Below, piece after piece: positions 1 through 4,999 of a stretch of 5,621 bases of DNA. The position numbers and the translations under genes are program-made. This stretch comes from Bifidobacterium sp. (GTDB taxonomy: Bacteria; Actinomycetota; Actinomycetes; Actinomycetales; Bifidobacteriaceae), in NCBI GenBank assembly GCA_022739095.1, contig JAIJEI010000139.1:1-5621 (forward strand), read 5' to 3'. The notes under the pieces are model-generated. The model saw nothing but the letters and a program-made list of their open reading frames with translations, was not told the origin of the DNA and made no database searches. Within the stretch, counting starts at the first letter, position 1; each line of letters starts with the position of its first letter.

Positions 1-83
1 GCATAATTCGCGGCCCACCATGTTGCCTTGTAACTGGCATGCGACCCGTCAACGCCGACGAGAATGGCCTTGTCGTTAATCAT
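1..83 (-). CDS. Universal stress protein (UspA family), N-terminal fragment
   Basis: Only the first 27 complete codons are in the window; the rest lies beyond base 1. The peptide begins MINDKAILVGVDGSHASYKA and continues into TWWAANY. This fits the first beta strand and helix of the Usp fold: a hydrophobic strand, then VGVDGS, then a small-residue helix with SxxxxxWAA. The Asp of VGVDGS normally lies at the nucleotide-binding site in ATP-binding members. The start is supported by a strong Shine-Dalgarno AAGGAGG at 89-95, five bases before the ATG. Usp proteins are cytoplasmic and act in stress survival; the role of this member cannot be inferred. It runs in the same direction as the upstream NlpC/P60 gene but is separated from it by a terminator at 191-219, so it probably has its own promoter in 84-190. 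No convincing -35/-10 pair was found there. Confidence 0.85.
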   Translation of the reverse strand, partial: MINDKAILVGVDGSHASYKATWWAANY

Positions 84-190
84 GACGACCTCCTTGAAGT
101 TATTGCGGCACGAATACCGCGTATCTCCAACAATACCCCGCGACACTCGGTTTGGCCGGTATCTTCCGTCCAAAAGATATTCGCATATAC

Positions 191-219
191 GAAAAAGGCA
201 CATCCCGAAGGACGTGCCT
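191..219 (-). terminator. Rho-independent terminator of the first NlpC/P60 gene
   Basis: On the minus strand a 10-bp stem is formed by 210-219 and 196-205 (AGGCACGTCC and GGATGTGCCT, one G-U pair), closed by a TTCG tetraloop. It is followed by a run of five T (192-196 read in reverse). It starts about 30 bases after the stop codon of the NlpC/P60 gene at 251, which it most likely terminates, and it separates that gene from the usp gene. The other strand has no T run, so termination is probably one-directional. Confidence 0.85.
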
Positions 220-250
220 AAATACGAATTCGATTACCGCATAGTTCTTG

Positions 251-988
251 TCACATCACGCGGCGAATGGAATATCCAGCTCCACCGAACACGGAAACGC
301 CGCTTACCGCCGTTCCCTGCACCGGGTTCATAGCATTCATCACCTGTCCGTTACCGATGTAAATGGCCGCATGAGTACCATTCGCAAGAATGTCGCCCGG
401 CTTGGCATCCGCCAAGCTTGCGACCAGAGTACCCACAGTGGCTTGAGCACCAGAGGTACGCGGCAGGGAGATGCCAAACTGGGAGAAGACGTACTGTACA
501 AAACCGGAGCAATCCCATCCTGCCGGAGTGTTGCCGCCGGCAACATACGGATAGCCTTGGAACTTCAGTGAGAAGCTAGCAAGCTCAGCGCCGGTGCCAG
601 TCATTTTGCCCAAGTCAACCTGTGGAATCGACGCACGCTGTTCAGAGCGGCTGGCTGCCGCAGCAGTAGCGGACTGGGCTGCAGCAGCTTCATCAGCGGC
701 TTTCTGAGCCGCTGCCGCAGCAGCAGCCTCCTTTTCGGCCTGAGACTCGGTCTGTGGCACATCAAGAGTCTCGATGCCACCCCATTCAGAGTTCTCGTCA
801 ACCGAGGTGGAGGTGGATTCGGCGAACAAATTCTTCTTCACAGAACTCGCCTTCGGGAAAGAACGTGAGGACACCACAGCACTCGTCTGCGCGGAATCGG
901 CAGAGGCAAACGGGGCTACGCATGCAAACATGGAACCCATGGCGATAACCGCCACTGATGTGGAAATAATATTCTTGACGTTCGTCAT
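251..988 (-). CDS. Secreted NlpC/P60 peptidoglycan endopeptidase (paralogue 1)
   Basis: A 245-residue exported cysteine peptidase expected to cut peptide stems of peptidoglycan, as NlpC/P60 enzymes do. Residues 1-30 form a Sec signal peptide with probable cleavage at ASA30|D31. Residues 38-86 form a conserved region ending in WGGIETLDVPQTESQAEK (69-86). Residues 87-112 are an Ala/Gln/Glu-rich, probably helical linker, followed by AASRSEQR (111-118). The C-terminal domain (about 134-245) shows the catalytic Cys160 in WDCSGF, His206 in GTHAAIYIG, and Asn218 twelve residues later as the likely third residue; PGD at 197-199 is also typical. The start is supported by a weak AAGG at 994-997, five bases upstream. 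The gene next upstream (1142-1888) is a paralogue, but 153 bp and a hairpin separate them. Assignment to the family is firm; the exact bond cut is unknown. Confidence 0.93.
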   Translation of the reverse strand: MTNVKNIISTSVAVIAMGSMFACVAPFASADSAQTSAVVSSRSFPKASSVKKNLFAESTSTSVDENSEWGGIETLDVPQTESQAEKEAAAAAAAQKAADEAAAAQSATAAAASRSEQRASIPQVDLGKMTGTGAELASFSLKFQGYPYVAGGNTPAGWDCSGFVQYVFSQFGISLPRTSGAQATVGTLVASLADAKPGDILANGTHAAIYIGNGQVMNAMNPVQGTAVSGVSVFGGAGYSIRRVM

Positions 989-1082
989 CAGCGCCTTATC
1001 TTAGCACACATGGGTCGATTTCATAACAGGAATACATTTCGAAGATGATGTCGCGGGTGTATCACTCGGCAGGAGAACGCAA

Positions 1083-1116
1083 CAGGCCTCGGATACCGAT
1101 TGGCATCCGAGGCCTG
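1083..1116 (-). terminator. Hairpin after the second NlpC/P60 gene, probable terminator
   Basis: A perfect 12-bp inverted repeat, CAGGCCTCGGAT at 1083-1094 and ATCCGAGGCCTG at 1105-1116, encloses a 10-base loop. It lies 25 bases beyond the stop codon of the gene at 1142-1888. On the minus strand the stem is followed by TTGCGTT, not a clean T run, so it may be a weak intrinsic terminator, a 3'-end stabiliser or a Rho-assisted site. The plus strand also lacks a T run. Confidence 0.65.
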
Positions 1117-1141
1117 CAATATATCAATCAATAAGACTGCA

Positions 1142-1888
1142 TCACGGGATACGTACCACGATGGTGAGTTTTTCGGTCATGGCGCTAGCGAGAGCCACGC
1201 TGTAGCCGTTCCAGCCACCATGGACCGCCTGACCGTTGCCGACATACAGCGCCACATGATCGTAGTGCGCGCCGCCATTCCATCCACCGGTGTTGGCATA
1301 AATCAGAATATCACCCGGCTGCAGGGATCCGTCTGTAACTACGTGGCCACCGGGAACATTGACGTACTCTTCAGGCCAACCGTGGAAGTTAATACCACGG
1401 GCCGCCAACGCTTGACTGACCAATGCGGTGCAGTCCATGCTCTGTCCGATCAAAGAATACGCACGGTCGATAGAGGCACTGGCACCAGCGGAAACCGAAC
1501 CACTGGCATCGGAATAAGTAACAGAAGAGCGAGACTCATTACGGCTCGCGGCGTTGGCCCGCTCCCGGGTCACCTGAGCCTCGGCCTCCGCCTGCTTCTT
1601 GGCCTCCTCTTCGGCAGCCTTCTTGGCTGCTGCGGCATCCTTTTCCGCCTGAGATTCCGTCTGCGGCACATCGAGGTTCTCAATGCCGCCCCAATCAGCA
1701 TTGTCCTCAACGTTCGTGGCAGTGGCTTCAGTCGTCAGATCTTTGCGCACCTGGGTGTACGAGGGGAAGGACTTGGTGGAAGTCACAGTAACACCCTCAG
1801 CTGCAGTCGCTGTAGGAACAAACATGAACAAGCAAGCGCAGGAGACAATCGCGGCAACTATGGAAGAAGCTACAGTTTTGGTCTTCAT
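1142..1888 (-). CDS. Secreted NlpC/P60 peptidoglycan endopeptidase (paralogue 2)
   Basis: A 248-residue exported cysteine peptidase. Residues 1-30 form a signal peptide (positive n-region, hydrophobic core, cleavage near ATA29 or A30|E31). IVSC at 14-17 loosely resembles a lipobox, but the hydrophobic run continues past it, so ordinary Sec cleavage is preferred. Residues 37-83 match paralogue 1, ending in WGGIENLDVPQTESQAEK (66-83). Residues 84-112 are Lys/Glu/Ala-rich and probably coiled coil, then AASRNESR (113-120). The catalytic domain (about 137-248) has Cys153 in MDCTAL, His211 in YDHVALYVGNG and His223 twelve residues later, a complete NlpC/P60 triad. The catalytic domain is quite unlike that of the neighbour while the N-terminal half is closely similar. 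AAGGTG at 1897-1902, eight bases before the ATG, supports the start. Probable role: cell-wall turnover or daughter-cell separation. Confidence 0.93.
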   Translation of the reverse strand: MKTKTVASSIVAAIVSCACLFMFVPTATAAEGVTVTSTKSFPSYTQVRKDLTTEATATNVEDNADWGGIENLDVPQTESQAEKDAAAAKKAAEEEAKKQAEAEAQVTRERANAASRNESRSSVTYSDASGSVSAGASASIDRAYSLIGQSMDCTALVSQALAARGINFHGWPEEYVNVPGGHVVTDGSLQPGDILIYANTGGWNGGAHYDHVALYVGNGQAVHGGWNGYSVALASAMTEKLTIVVRIP

Positions 1889-1960
1889 AGAACCATCACC
1901 TTACACGGTGCGCATTAACTCGTACAGGATGGAAGAAATAAAACACCCCGGAGCTATTGG

Positions 1961-1988
1961 GATATATCGGCGTGTCGGCACAGGTCAG
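1961..1988 (-). promoter_or_regulatory. Candidate promoter of the second NlpC/P60 gene
   Basis: On the minus strand CTGACC (1983-1988) resembles a -35 box and TATATC (1961-1966) a -10 box, each matching 4 of 6 consensus bases, with a 16-base spacer. It would give a leader of about 65 bases before the ATG at 1888. It is the best match I found in 1889-2100, but the boxes are weak. Confidence 0.3.
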
Positions 1989-2016
1989 TTCGGACTAATA
2001 CGCGGCCGCAACACTT

Positions 2017-2036
2017 GAAATGTCATTTCGCGCGAA
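2017..2036. promoter_or_regulatory. Two overlapping palindromes, possible operator
   Basis: GAAATGtCATTTC (2017-2029, 6-bp arms around one base) overlaps the perfect 10-bp palindrome TTCGCGCGAA (2027-2036). Both lie about 130-150 bp upstream of the second NlpC/P60 start and roughly 65-80 bp after the CHAP gene stop. A one-base loop cannot form an RNA hairpin, so the first palindrome fits a protein-binding site better than a terminator. No regulator can be named. Confidence 0.3.
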
Positions 2037-2100
2037 CGATTGCCGATAGGGCGACGTCACATCCGAACAGTAATCACCGAATGCAAGCCAATGAAATGAA

Positions 2101-3057
2101 TCAGTAGTGAACGTACTGGAACTTACCGGCTTCGGCGGCGTTGAACGTACGGGTCGAAATCACACCCAATCCCTTGGCATTGGATTCGGAGATCTCAATG
2201 GAGCCGTCGGCATTGATCTTTTCCAGAACGGCAACATGGCCGTACGTGCCATCGGCATTGGCCTGGCCAGGAGCGAACACCACAGCATCACCGACATGGC
2301 GAGGAGTGTTGTCCACCCAATAGCCCAGAGCGGAAGCTGACGCCGCCCACTCGCCACCATTGCCGAAGTTGCCGCTGGAAGGCAGGCCCAGTTCGGCACG
2401 ACGCTGGTACGCGTACCACGTGCACTGACCCCACGGATAGTTGTTGGAGTTGGTGCCAACGGCATGGTTCGGGTTGAAGCCAGCCGGCACAGCATCGCCA
2501 TCGGCATCCACGAGAGCCGACACCACAGGGTTGTTCGCATTATTGCGATTCATCAGCTTGGCGTTCAAGGTGCTGTCTGAATTGCTCAGCCCCCAACCGC
2601 CTTCATTGGTGGACTGTGCGGTAACGGAGGATGAACTCAAATCAGTACGCGCTTCGGAACGAGAAGCCGCAGTCACATCGCTGATGCGCTTAATCTGCGT
2701 GGTCGTCGTGGCCGGATCAGCCACGAACGAGTTCGTGGCGTCTTCATTGTTAGAAAACGCGAGAGCACCTGCGACCGTGCCGACCAGAGCGGCCAGTGAG
2801 GCCGAGGCAAGAACATGGCTACGGCGTTCAGCGGCACGAGCGGCCTCACGAATGGAACGACGAGTCTGGGGAGCGATTTCGTTGATCTTCTCGGCAATGG
2901 CTGGATCAAGCTCCAAAACAACGGCATCGCTACCAGCGGATTGCACCGCACGCACAGCACGAACGGAATGAGAACCCTTGCCGGAGGCAAACAGTGCCTT
3001 CGCTAAGCTGAACTTCTGGCGCGAGACCGCGGTCGCTTTATGCGAAGCATGCTTCAT
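2101..3057 (-). CDS. Membrane-anchored or exported CHAP-domain peptidoglycan hydrolase
   Basis: A 318-residue protein with a C-terminal CHAP domain, a family of amidases and endopeptidases acting on peptidoglycan. Residues 1-81 are unusually long and basic for an export signal, with an amphipathic Arg/Ala-rich stretch at 64-81. One hydrophobic segment at 82-101 ends in ALA. This fits either a type II membrane anchor or a long-n-region signal peptide. A Ser/Thr/Asn-rich linker follows, with AASRSEAR (130-137) and GGWG (153-156). The CHAP domain (about 205-318) shows Cys212 in GQCTWYA, His274 in YGHVAVLE and ISESNA (289-294) supplying the acidic or Asn residue. The ATG at 3057 is chosen because AAGGAG (3067-3072) lies nine bases upstream. 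An in-frame GTG at 3091-3093, with GAGG a few bases before it, would add 12 residues. The gene is divergent from serC and is followed by two more hydrolases on the same strand. Confidence 0.92.
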   Translation of the reverse strand: MKHASHKATAVSRQKFSLAKALFASGKGSHSVRAVRAVQSAGSDAVVLELDPAIAEKINEIAPQTRRSIREAARAAERRSHVLASASLAALVGTVAGALAFSNNEDATNSFVADPATTTTQIKRISDVTAASRSEARTDLSSSSVTAQSTNEGGWGLSNSDSTLNAKLMNRNNANNPVVSALVDADGDAVPAGFNPNHAVGTNSNNYPWGQCTWYAYQRRAELGLPSSGNFGNGGEWAASASALGYWVDNTPRHVGDAVVFAPGQANADGTYGHVAVLEKINADGSIEISESNAKGLGVISTRTFNAAEAGKFQYVHY

Positions 3058-3088
3058 ACTATGTAACTCCTTGGATGGGTTCGGCGGG

Positions 3089-3117
3089 GTCACTTCGATG
3101 ACCTCGTATGACCGTCA
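3089..3117. repeat. Short repeats in the CHAP gene leader
   Basis: GGTCA (3089-3093) and TGACC (3099-3103) form a 5-bp inverted repeat around six bases. ATGACC recurs at 3098-3103 and 3108-3113, exactly 10 bp apart, and TGACcGTCA (3109-3117) is a small palindrome. Ten-base spacing would place both copies on one face of DNA, as in an operator. The units are very short, so chance is quite possible. Confidence 0.25.
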
Positions 3118-3119
3118 CA

Positions 3120-3185
3120 ATTGAGTACTGTACAACGAGCAGAGGTCAATCCTCAATGTGATCCCCCACCATCCGGGCGTGTCAA
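3120..3185 (-). promoter_or_regulatory. Candidate promoter(s) of the CHAP gene
   Basis: Reading the minus strand, a perfect TTGACA (3180-3185) is followed after 18 bases by TCACAT (3156-3161), only a 3/6 match to a -10 box. A second -35-like TTGACC (3144-3149) is followed at 16-18 bases by TACTCAAT (3120-3127), also a poor -10. Either would give a leader of roughly 60-90 bases. The -35 elements are good and the -10 elements weak, so the true start is uncertain. Confidence 0.3.
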
Positions 3186-3364
3186 ACGATTGACGTAACC
3201 GTGCGACAGGGTGAAAAACTGACTTGTTTCCGCCCGTTCACGAACCTCACTATCCGGTTATCGGAAGAATCACTCACTCATGTCATTCCGACACACCGCA
3301 GCCATGATGTGCTGCGTATATTCTGCACTGCATTCCGCATTGCCGCTACTACCGACCGGCACCC

Positions 3365-3390
3365 CGGAATTCCGCAGTAGCCCCGCAGTA
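3365..3390. promoter_or_regulatory. Palindrome and direct repeat upstream of serC
   Basis: A perfect 10-bp palindrome CGGAATTCCG (3365-3374) overlaps the first of two CCGCAGTA copies (3372-3379, 3383-3390) set 11 bp apart. They lie 59-84 bp before the serC ATG, where a regulator could bind. No known operator consensus is recognised. Confidence 0.25.
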
Positions 3391-3448
3391 ATCCCGCACA
3401 CCGAGCATTATCCGCGATATTCCCCAACACTGGTCTACCCTTGAAACC

Positions 3449-4591
3449 ATGACTATCACACTGAGTATTCCCGAGTCGCTGAAGCCCGAAGATGGTCGCT
3501 TCGGCTCCGGCCCCAGCAAAATCCGCCCCGAACAAATCGCCGCGCTCGATGCCGGCGCCACCACCCTGCTCGGCACATCACATCGCCAGGCACCAGTCAA
3601 GCAACTGGTCGCTTCGATTCGTGAAGGTCTGCGCGAGTTCTTCCACCTGTCTGAAGGGTATGAGGTGGCGCTCGGCAACGGCGGTGCCAGCGCGTTCTGG
3701 GAGATTGCCTGCGCTTCGCTGATCACACGTCGCGCCGCATTCGGCACGTATGGCTCGTTCAGTGCCAAGTTCGCCGCATCCGCCGCGAACGCACCCTTCC
3801 TTGAAGACCCGGTGCTGTTCCCCGGCGAGCCGGGCACTTACCGCCTGCCTGAGCTCACCGAGGGCGTGGACACATATTGCTGGGCTCACAACGAGACCTC
3901 CACTGGTGTGGCCGCCCCGATTCGCCGCGTGGCCGGAAGTCGTGAAGCCGGTGCCTTGACCGTCATCGACGGCACCAGCGCAGCCGGCGCTTTGCCTGTG
4001 GACATCAGCCAGACCGACGTCTACTACTTCTCGCCGCAGAAGGCCTTCGGTGCCGATGGCGGTCTGTGGGTCGCCATCCTCTCCCCCGAAGCCATCGATC
4101 GTGCGGCAGGCGTCGAATCAAGCGCTCATCTGGAAGGCGCGCATCGCTGGGTGCCGCCGTTCCTCTCGCTGACCATGGCACTGAACAACTCTCGCAAGGA
4201 CCAGACCCTGAATACACCCGCCGTGGCCACCCTGATCATGATGGAAAACCAGATTCGCTGGCTCAACAACAACGGCGGCCTCGCCTGGGCCACCACGCGT
4301 TGCGCCAAGTCCGCATCCATCCTGTACTCGTGGGCCGAGCGCTCCGAATACGCCGCTCCGTTCGTCGCCGATACGGACGCCCGCTCGAACGCCGTGGTCA
4401 CCATTGATCTGGACGAGCGCGTCCAGGCCTCCCAGATACTGTCCATCCTGCGCGAGAACGGCATCGTGGACGCCGCCGGCTACCGCAAGCTGGGCCGCAA
4501 CCAGCTGCGTGTTGGCGTGTTCCCCTCGGTGGAGCCGGCTGATGTCATGGCCTTCACCAAGTGCGTCGACTATGTGGTCGAGCACCTGTGA
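3449..4591 (+). CDS. serC: Phosphoserine aminotransferase (EC 2.6.1.52)
   Basis: A 380-residue cytoplasmic PLP enzyme that transfers an amino group from glutamate to 3-phosphohydroxypyruvate, giving phosphoserine in the serine pathway (also acting in pyridoxal phosphate synthesis in some bacteria). The N-terminus PEDGRFGSGPSKIRPEQ is typical of the actinobacterial branch. Visible features: the SHR motif (Arg46) for substrate binding, GNGGASAFWE (76-85) for the cofactor phosphate and ring, HNETSTG (147-153), Asp174 in VIDGTSAAG pairing with the pyridine nitrogen, and the Schiff-base Lys198 in YYFSPQKAFG. Length and motifs indicate an intact enzyme. The start fits the expected N-terminus, yet no Shine-Dalgarno precedes it. 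TACCCT (3436-3441) lies seven bases before the ATG, so a leaderless mRNA is possible. A strong terminator follows at 4688-4718. serA and serB are not in the window. Confidence 0.96.
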   Translation: MTITLSIPESLKPEDGRFGSGPSKIRPEQIAALDAGATTLLGTSHRQAPVKQLVASIREGLREFFHLSEGYEVALGNGGASAFWEIACASLITRRAAFGTYGSFSAKFAASAANAPFLEDPVLFPGEPGTYRLPELTEGVDTYCWAHNETSTGVAAPIRRVAGSREAGALTVIDGTSAAGALPVDISQTDVYYFSPQKAFGADGGLWVAILSPEAIDRAAGVESSAHLEGAHRWVPPFLSLTMALNNSRKDQTLNTPAVATLIMMENQIRWLNNNGGLAWATTRCAKSASILYSWAERSEYAAPFVADTDARSNAVVTIDLDERVQASQILSILRENGIVDAAGYRKLGRNQLRVGVFPSVEPADVMAFTKCVDYVVEHL

Positions 4592-4621
4592 TGGCGGTCT
4601 ATGCCTCGCATGGCCGACCAT

Positions 4622-4657
4622 ATATGCCATATACATTGATATGCCATATACATTGAT
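4622..4657. repeat. 17-bp perfect tandem duplication downstream of serC
   Basis: The unit ATATGCCATATACATTG occurs at 4622-4638 and again, without any change, at 4639-4655, with two bases of a third copy. CCATATA also occurs at 4618-4624, just before. It is AT-rich, unlike the surrounding GC-rich genes, and lies 30 bases past the serC stop. Identity of the copies suggests a recent slippage event. Copy number could vary between strains. Confidence 0.9.
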
Positions 4658-4677
4658 CGGTCTCAACTGATACCGAT
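4656..4677. promoter_or_regulatory. 22-bp imperfect dyad, possible operator
   Basis: ATCGGTcTCAacTGAtACCGAT has arms ATCGGT/ACCGAT and TCA/TGA, with one mismatched pair and a two-base centre. This symmetry fits a dimeric regulator's binding site. As RNA it could only form a 6-bp stem with a 10-base loop, ten bases before the serC terminator. It lies 25-46 bp upstream of the -35-like box of the next gene. Confidence 0.4.
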
Positions 4678-4687
4678 TGAATAAATC

Positions 4688-4718
4688 GTAGGGAGGGGTG
4701 TTTGACGCCCCTCCCTAC
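4688..4718 (+). terminator. Strong hairpin terminator of serC
   Basis: GTAGGGAGGGG (4688-4698) pairs perfectly with CCCCTCCCTAC (4708-4718), an 11-bp GC-rich stem; one G-C and one G-U pair extend it inward around a TTTGA loop. The tail TCTTACT is only partly T-rich. It ends serC transcription about 100 bases after the stop codon and lies 14 bases before the first ATG of the next gene. Confidence 0.8.
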
Positions 4719-4730
4719 TCTTACTACAGT
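4702..4730 (+). promoter_or_regulatory. Promoter embedded in the serC terminator
   Basis: TTGACG (4702-4707, 5/6 to the -35 consensus) lies in the loop of the terminator hairpin. TACAGT (4725-4730, 4/6 to the -10 consensus, TAnnnT form) follows after exactly 17 bases, so the 3' arm of the hairpin is the spacer. The predicted start is at about 4737-4739, which coincides with the ATG at 4739 and implies a leaderless mRNA for the small membrane protein. Confidence 0.5.
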
Positions 4731-4738
4731 GCATGAGT

Positions 4739-4993
4739 ATGAAGTTCGCGCCTCTCATTGACCCTGCCGTCCGTAAGCCCGCACCCAAGCCCATACGGGT
4801 GGATCTACGTAAGGTGTTTGCCATCGGTACCGGTCTATGGATTGTGGCGTTGATTGTCGTGCTGATTCTGCTGGCCGTAGGCTACAGCGTAATGCCGTTG
4901 GTGATCATGTGCGTGGCCGGCGTCATTATTGGCTTGCTACTGCTGGTCTGGGAATACTTCGACCGCTGGGACTACCGCCGCCTCGGACAGTAA
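4739..4993 (+). CDS. Small two-helix membrane protein, DUF2530-like
   Basis: An 84-residue protein of unknown function (86 if the ATG at 4733 is used). A short Pro/Lys-rich cytoplasmic N-terminus (PAVRKPAPKPIRVDLRK) precedes two hydrophobic helices, about residues 27-46 (GTGLWIVALIVVLILLAVGY) and 49-68. A charged tail EYFDRWDYRRLG follows. The GTxLW and AG.IxG patterns and the two-helix layout resemble the actinobacterial DUF2530 family; this is recognition by eye. Neither ATG has a Shine-Dalgarno. The start at 4739 is preferred because a promoter-like sequence at 4702-4730 would begin the mRNA at or just before it. The gene follows serC but is cut off from it by a terminator. Its stop is six bases from the stop of the convergent histidine kinase gene. 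Confidence 0.75.
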   Translation: MKFAPLIDPAVRKPAPKPIRVDLRKVFAIGTGLWIVALIVVLILLAVGYSVMPLVIMCVAGVIIGLLLLVWEYFDRWDYRRLGQ

Positions 4994-4999
4994 TAAAGT

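Larger units (their letters stand above)
3058..3448. other. Divergent intergenic region between the CHAP gene and serC
   Basis: This 391-bp gene-free stretch must hold the promoters of both flanking genes. Its left part has the CHAP leader with short repeats (3089-3117) and two promoter-like arrangements (3120-3185). Its right part has TATATT at 3317-3322, which matches 5 of 6 bases of a -10 box but has no good -35. It also has the palindrome CGGAATTCCG (3365-3374) and the direct repeat CCGCAGTA (3372-3379 and 3383-3390, 11 bp apart). GCTACT (3345-3350) and AGTAGC (3376-3381) could pair around a 25-base loop. I see no RNA gene or riboswitch pattern. Confidence 0.6.

Noticed and set aside
900..930. 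Lipoprotein signal in the first NlpC/P60 protein (FAC at 21-23)
   Set aside because: MFAC does not fit the lipobox, and an ASA|D signal peptidase I site lies seven residues later.
994..1003. TAAGAT as a -10 box for the first NlpC/P60 gene
   Set aside because: No -35 match is present, and the implied start falls in or after the Shine-Dalgarno; too weak to list.
1100..1918. Long plus-strand open frame opposite the second NlpC/P60 gene
   Set aside because: It mirrors a gene with signal peptide and full catalytic triad on the other strand, and its own translation shows no recognisable domain.
3058..3093. Upstream GTG start of the CHAP gene, adding 12 residues
   Set aside because: AAGGAG nine bases before the ATG at 3057 is the better initiation site, though the GTG with a nearby GAGG cannot be fully excluded.
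989..3448. Possible c-di-AMP (ydaO-type) riboswitch before the hydrolase genes, as known for some actinobacterial wall hydrolases
   Set aside because: None of the three leaders contains the conserved sequence blocks or pairing I would expect.
4622..4657. CRISPR-like repeats
   Set aside because: The two copies are directly adjacent with no spacer, so this is a simple tandem duplication.
4118..4666. Minus-strand open frame opposite serC
   Set aside because: It overlaps the conserved serC coding sequence, runs into the tandem repeat and shows no domain; it is a GC-driven shadow.
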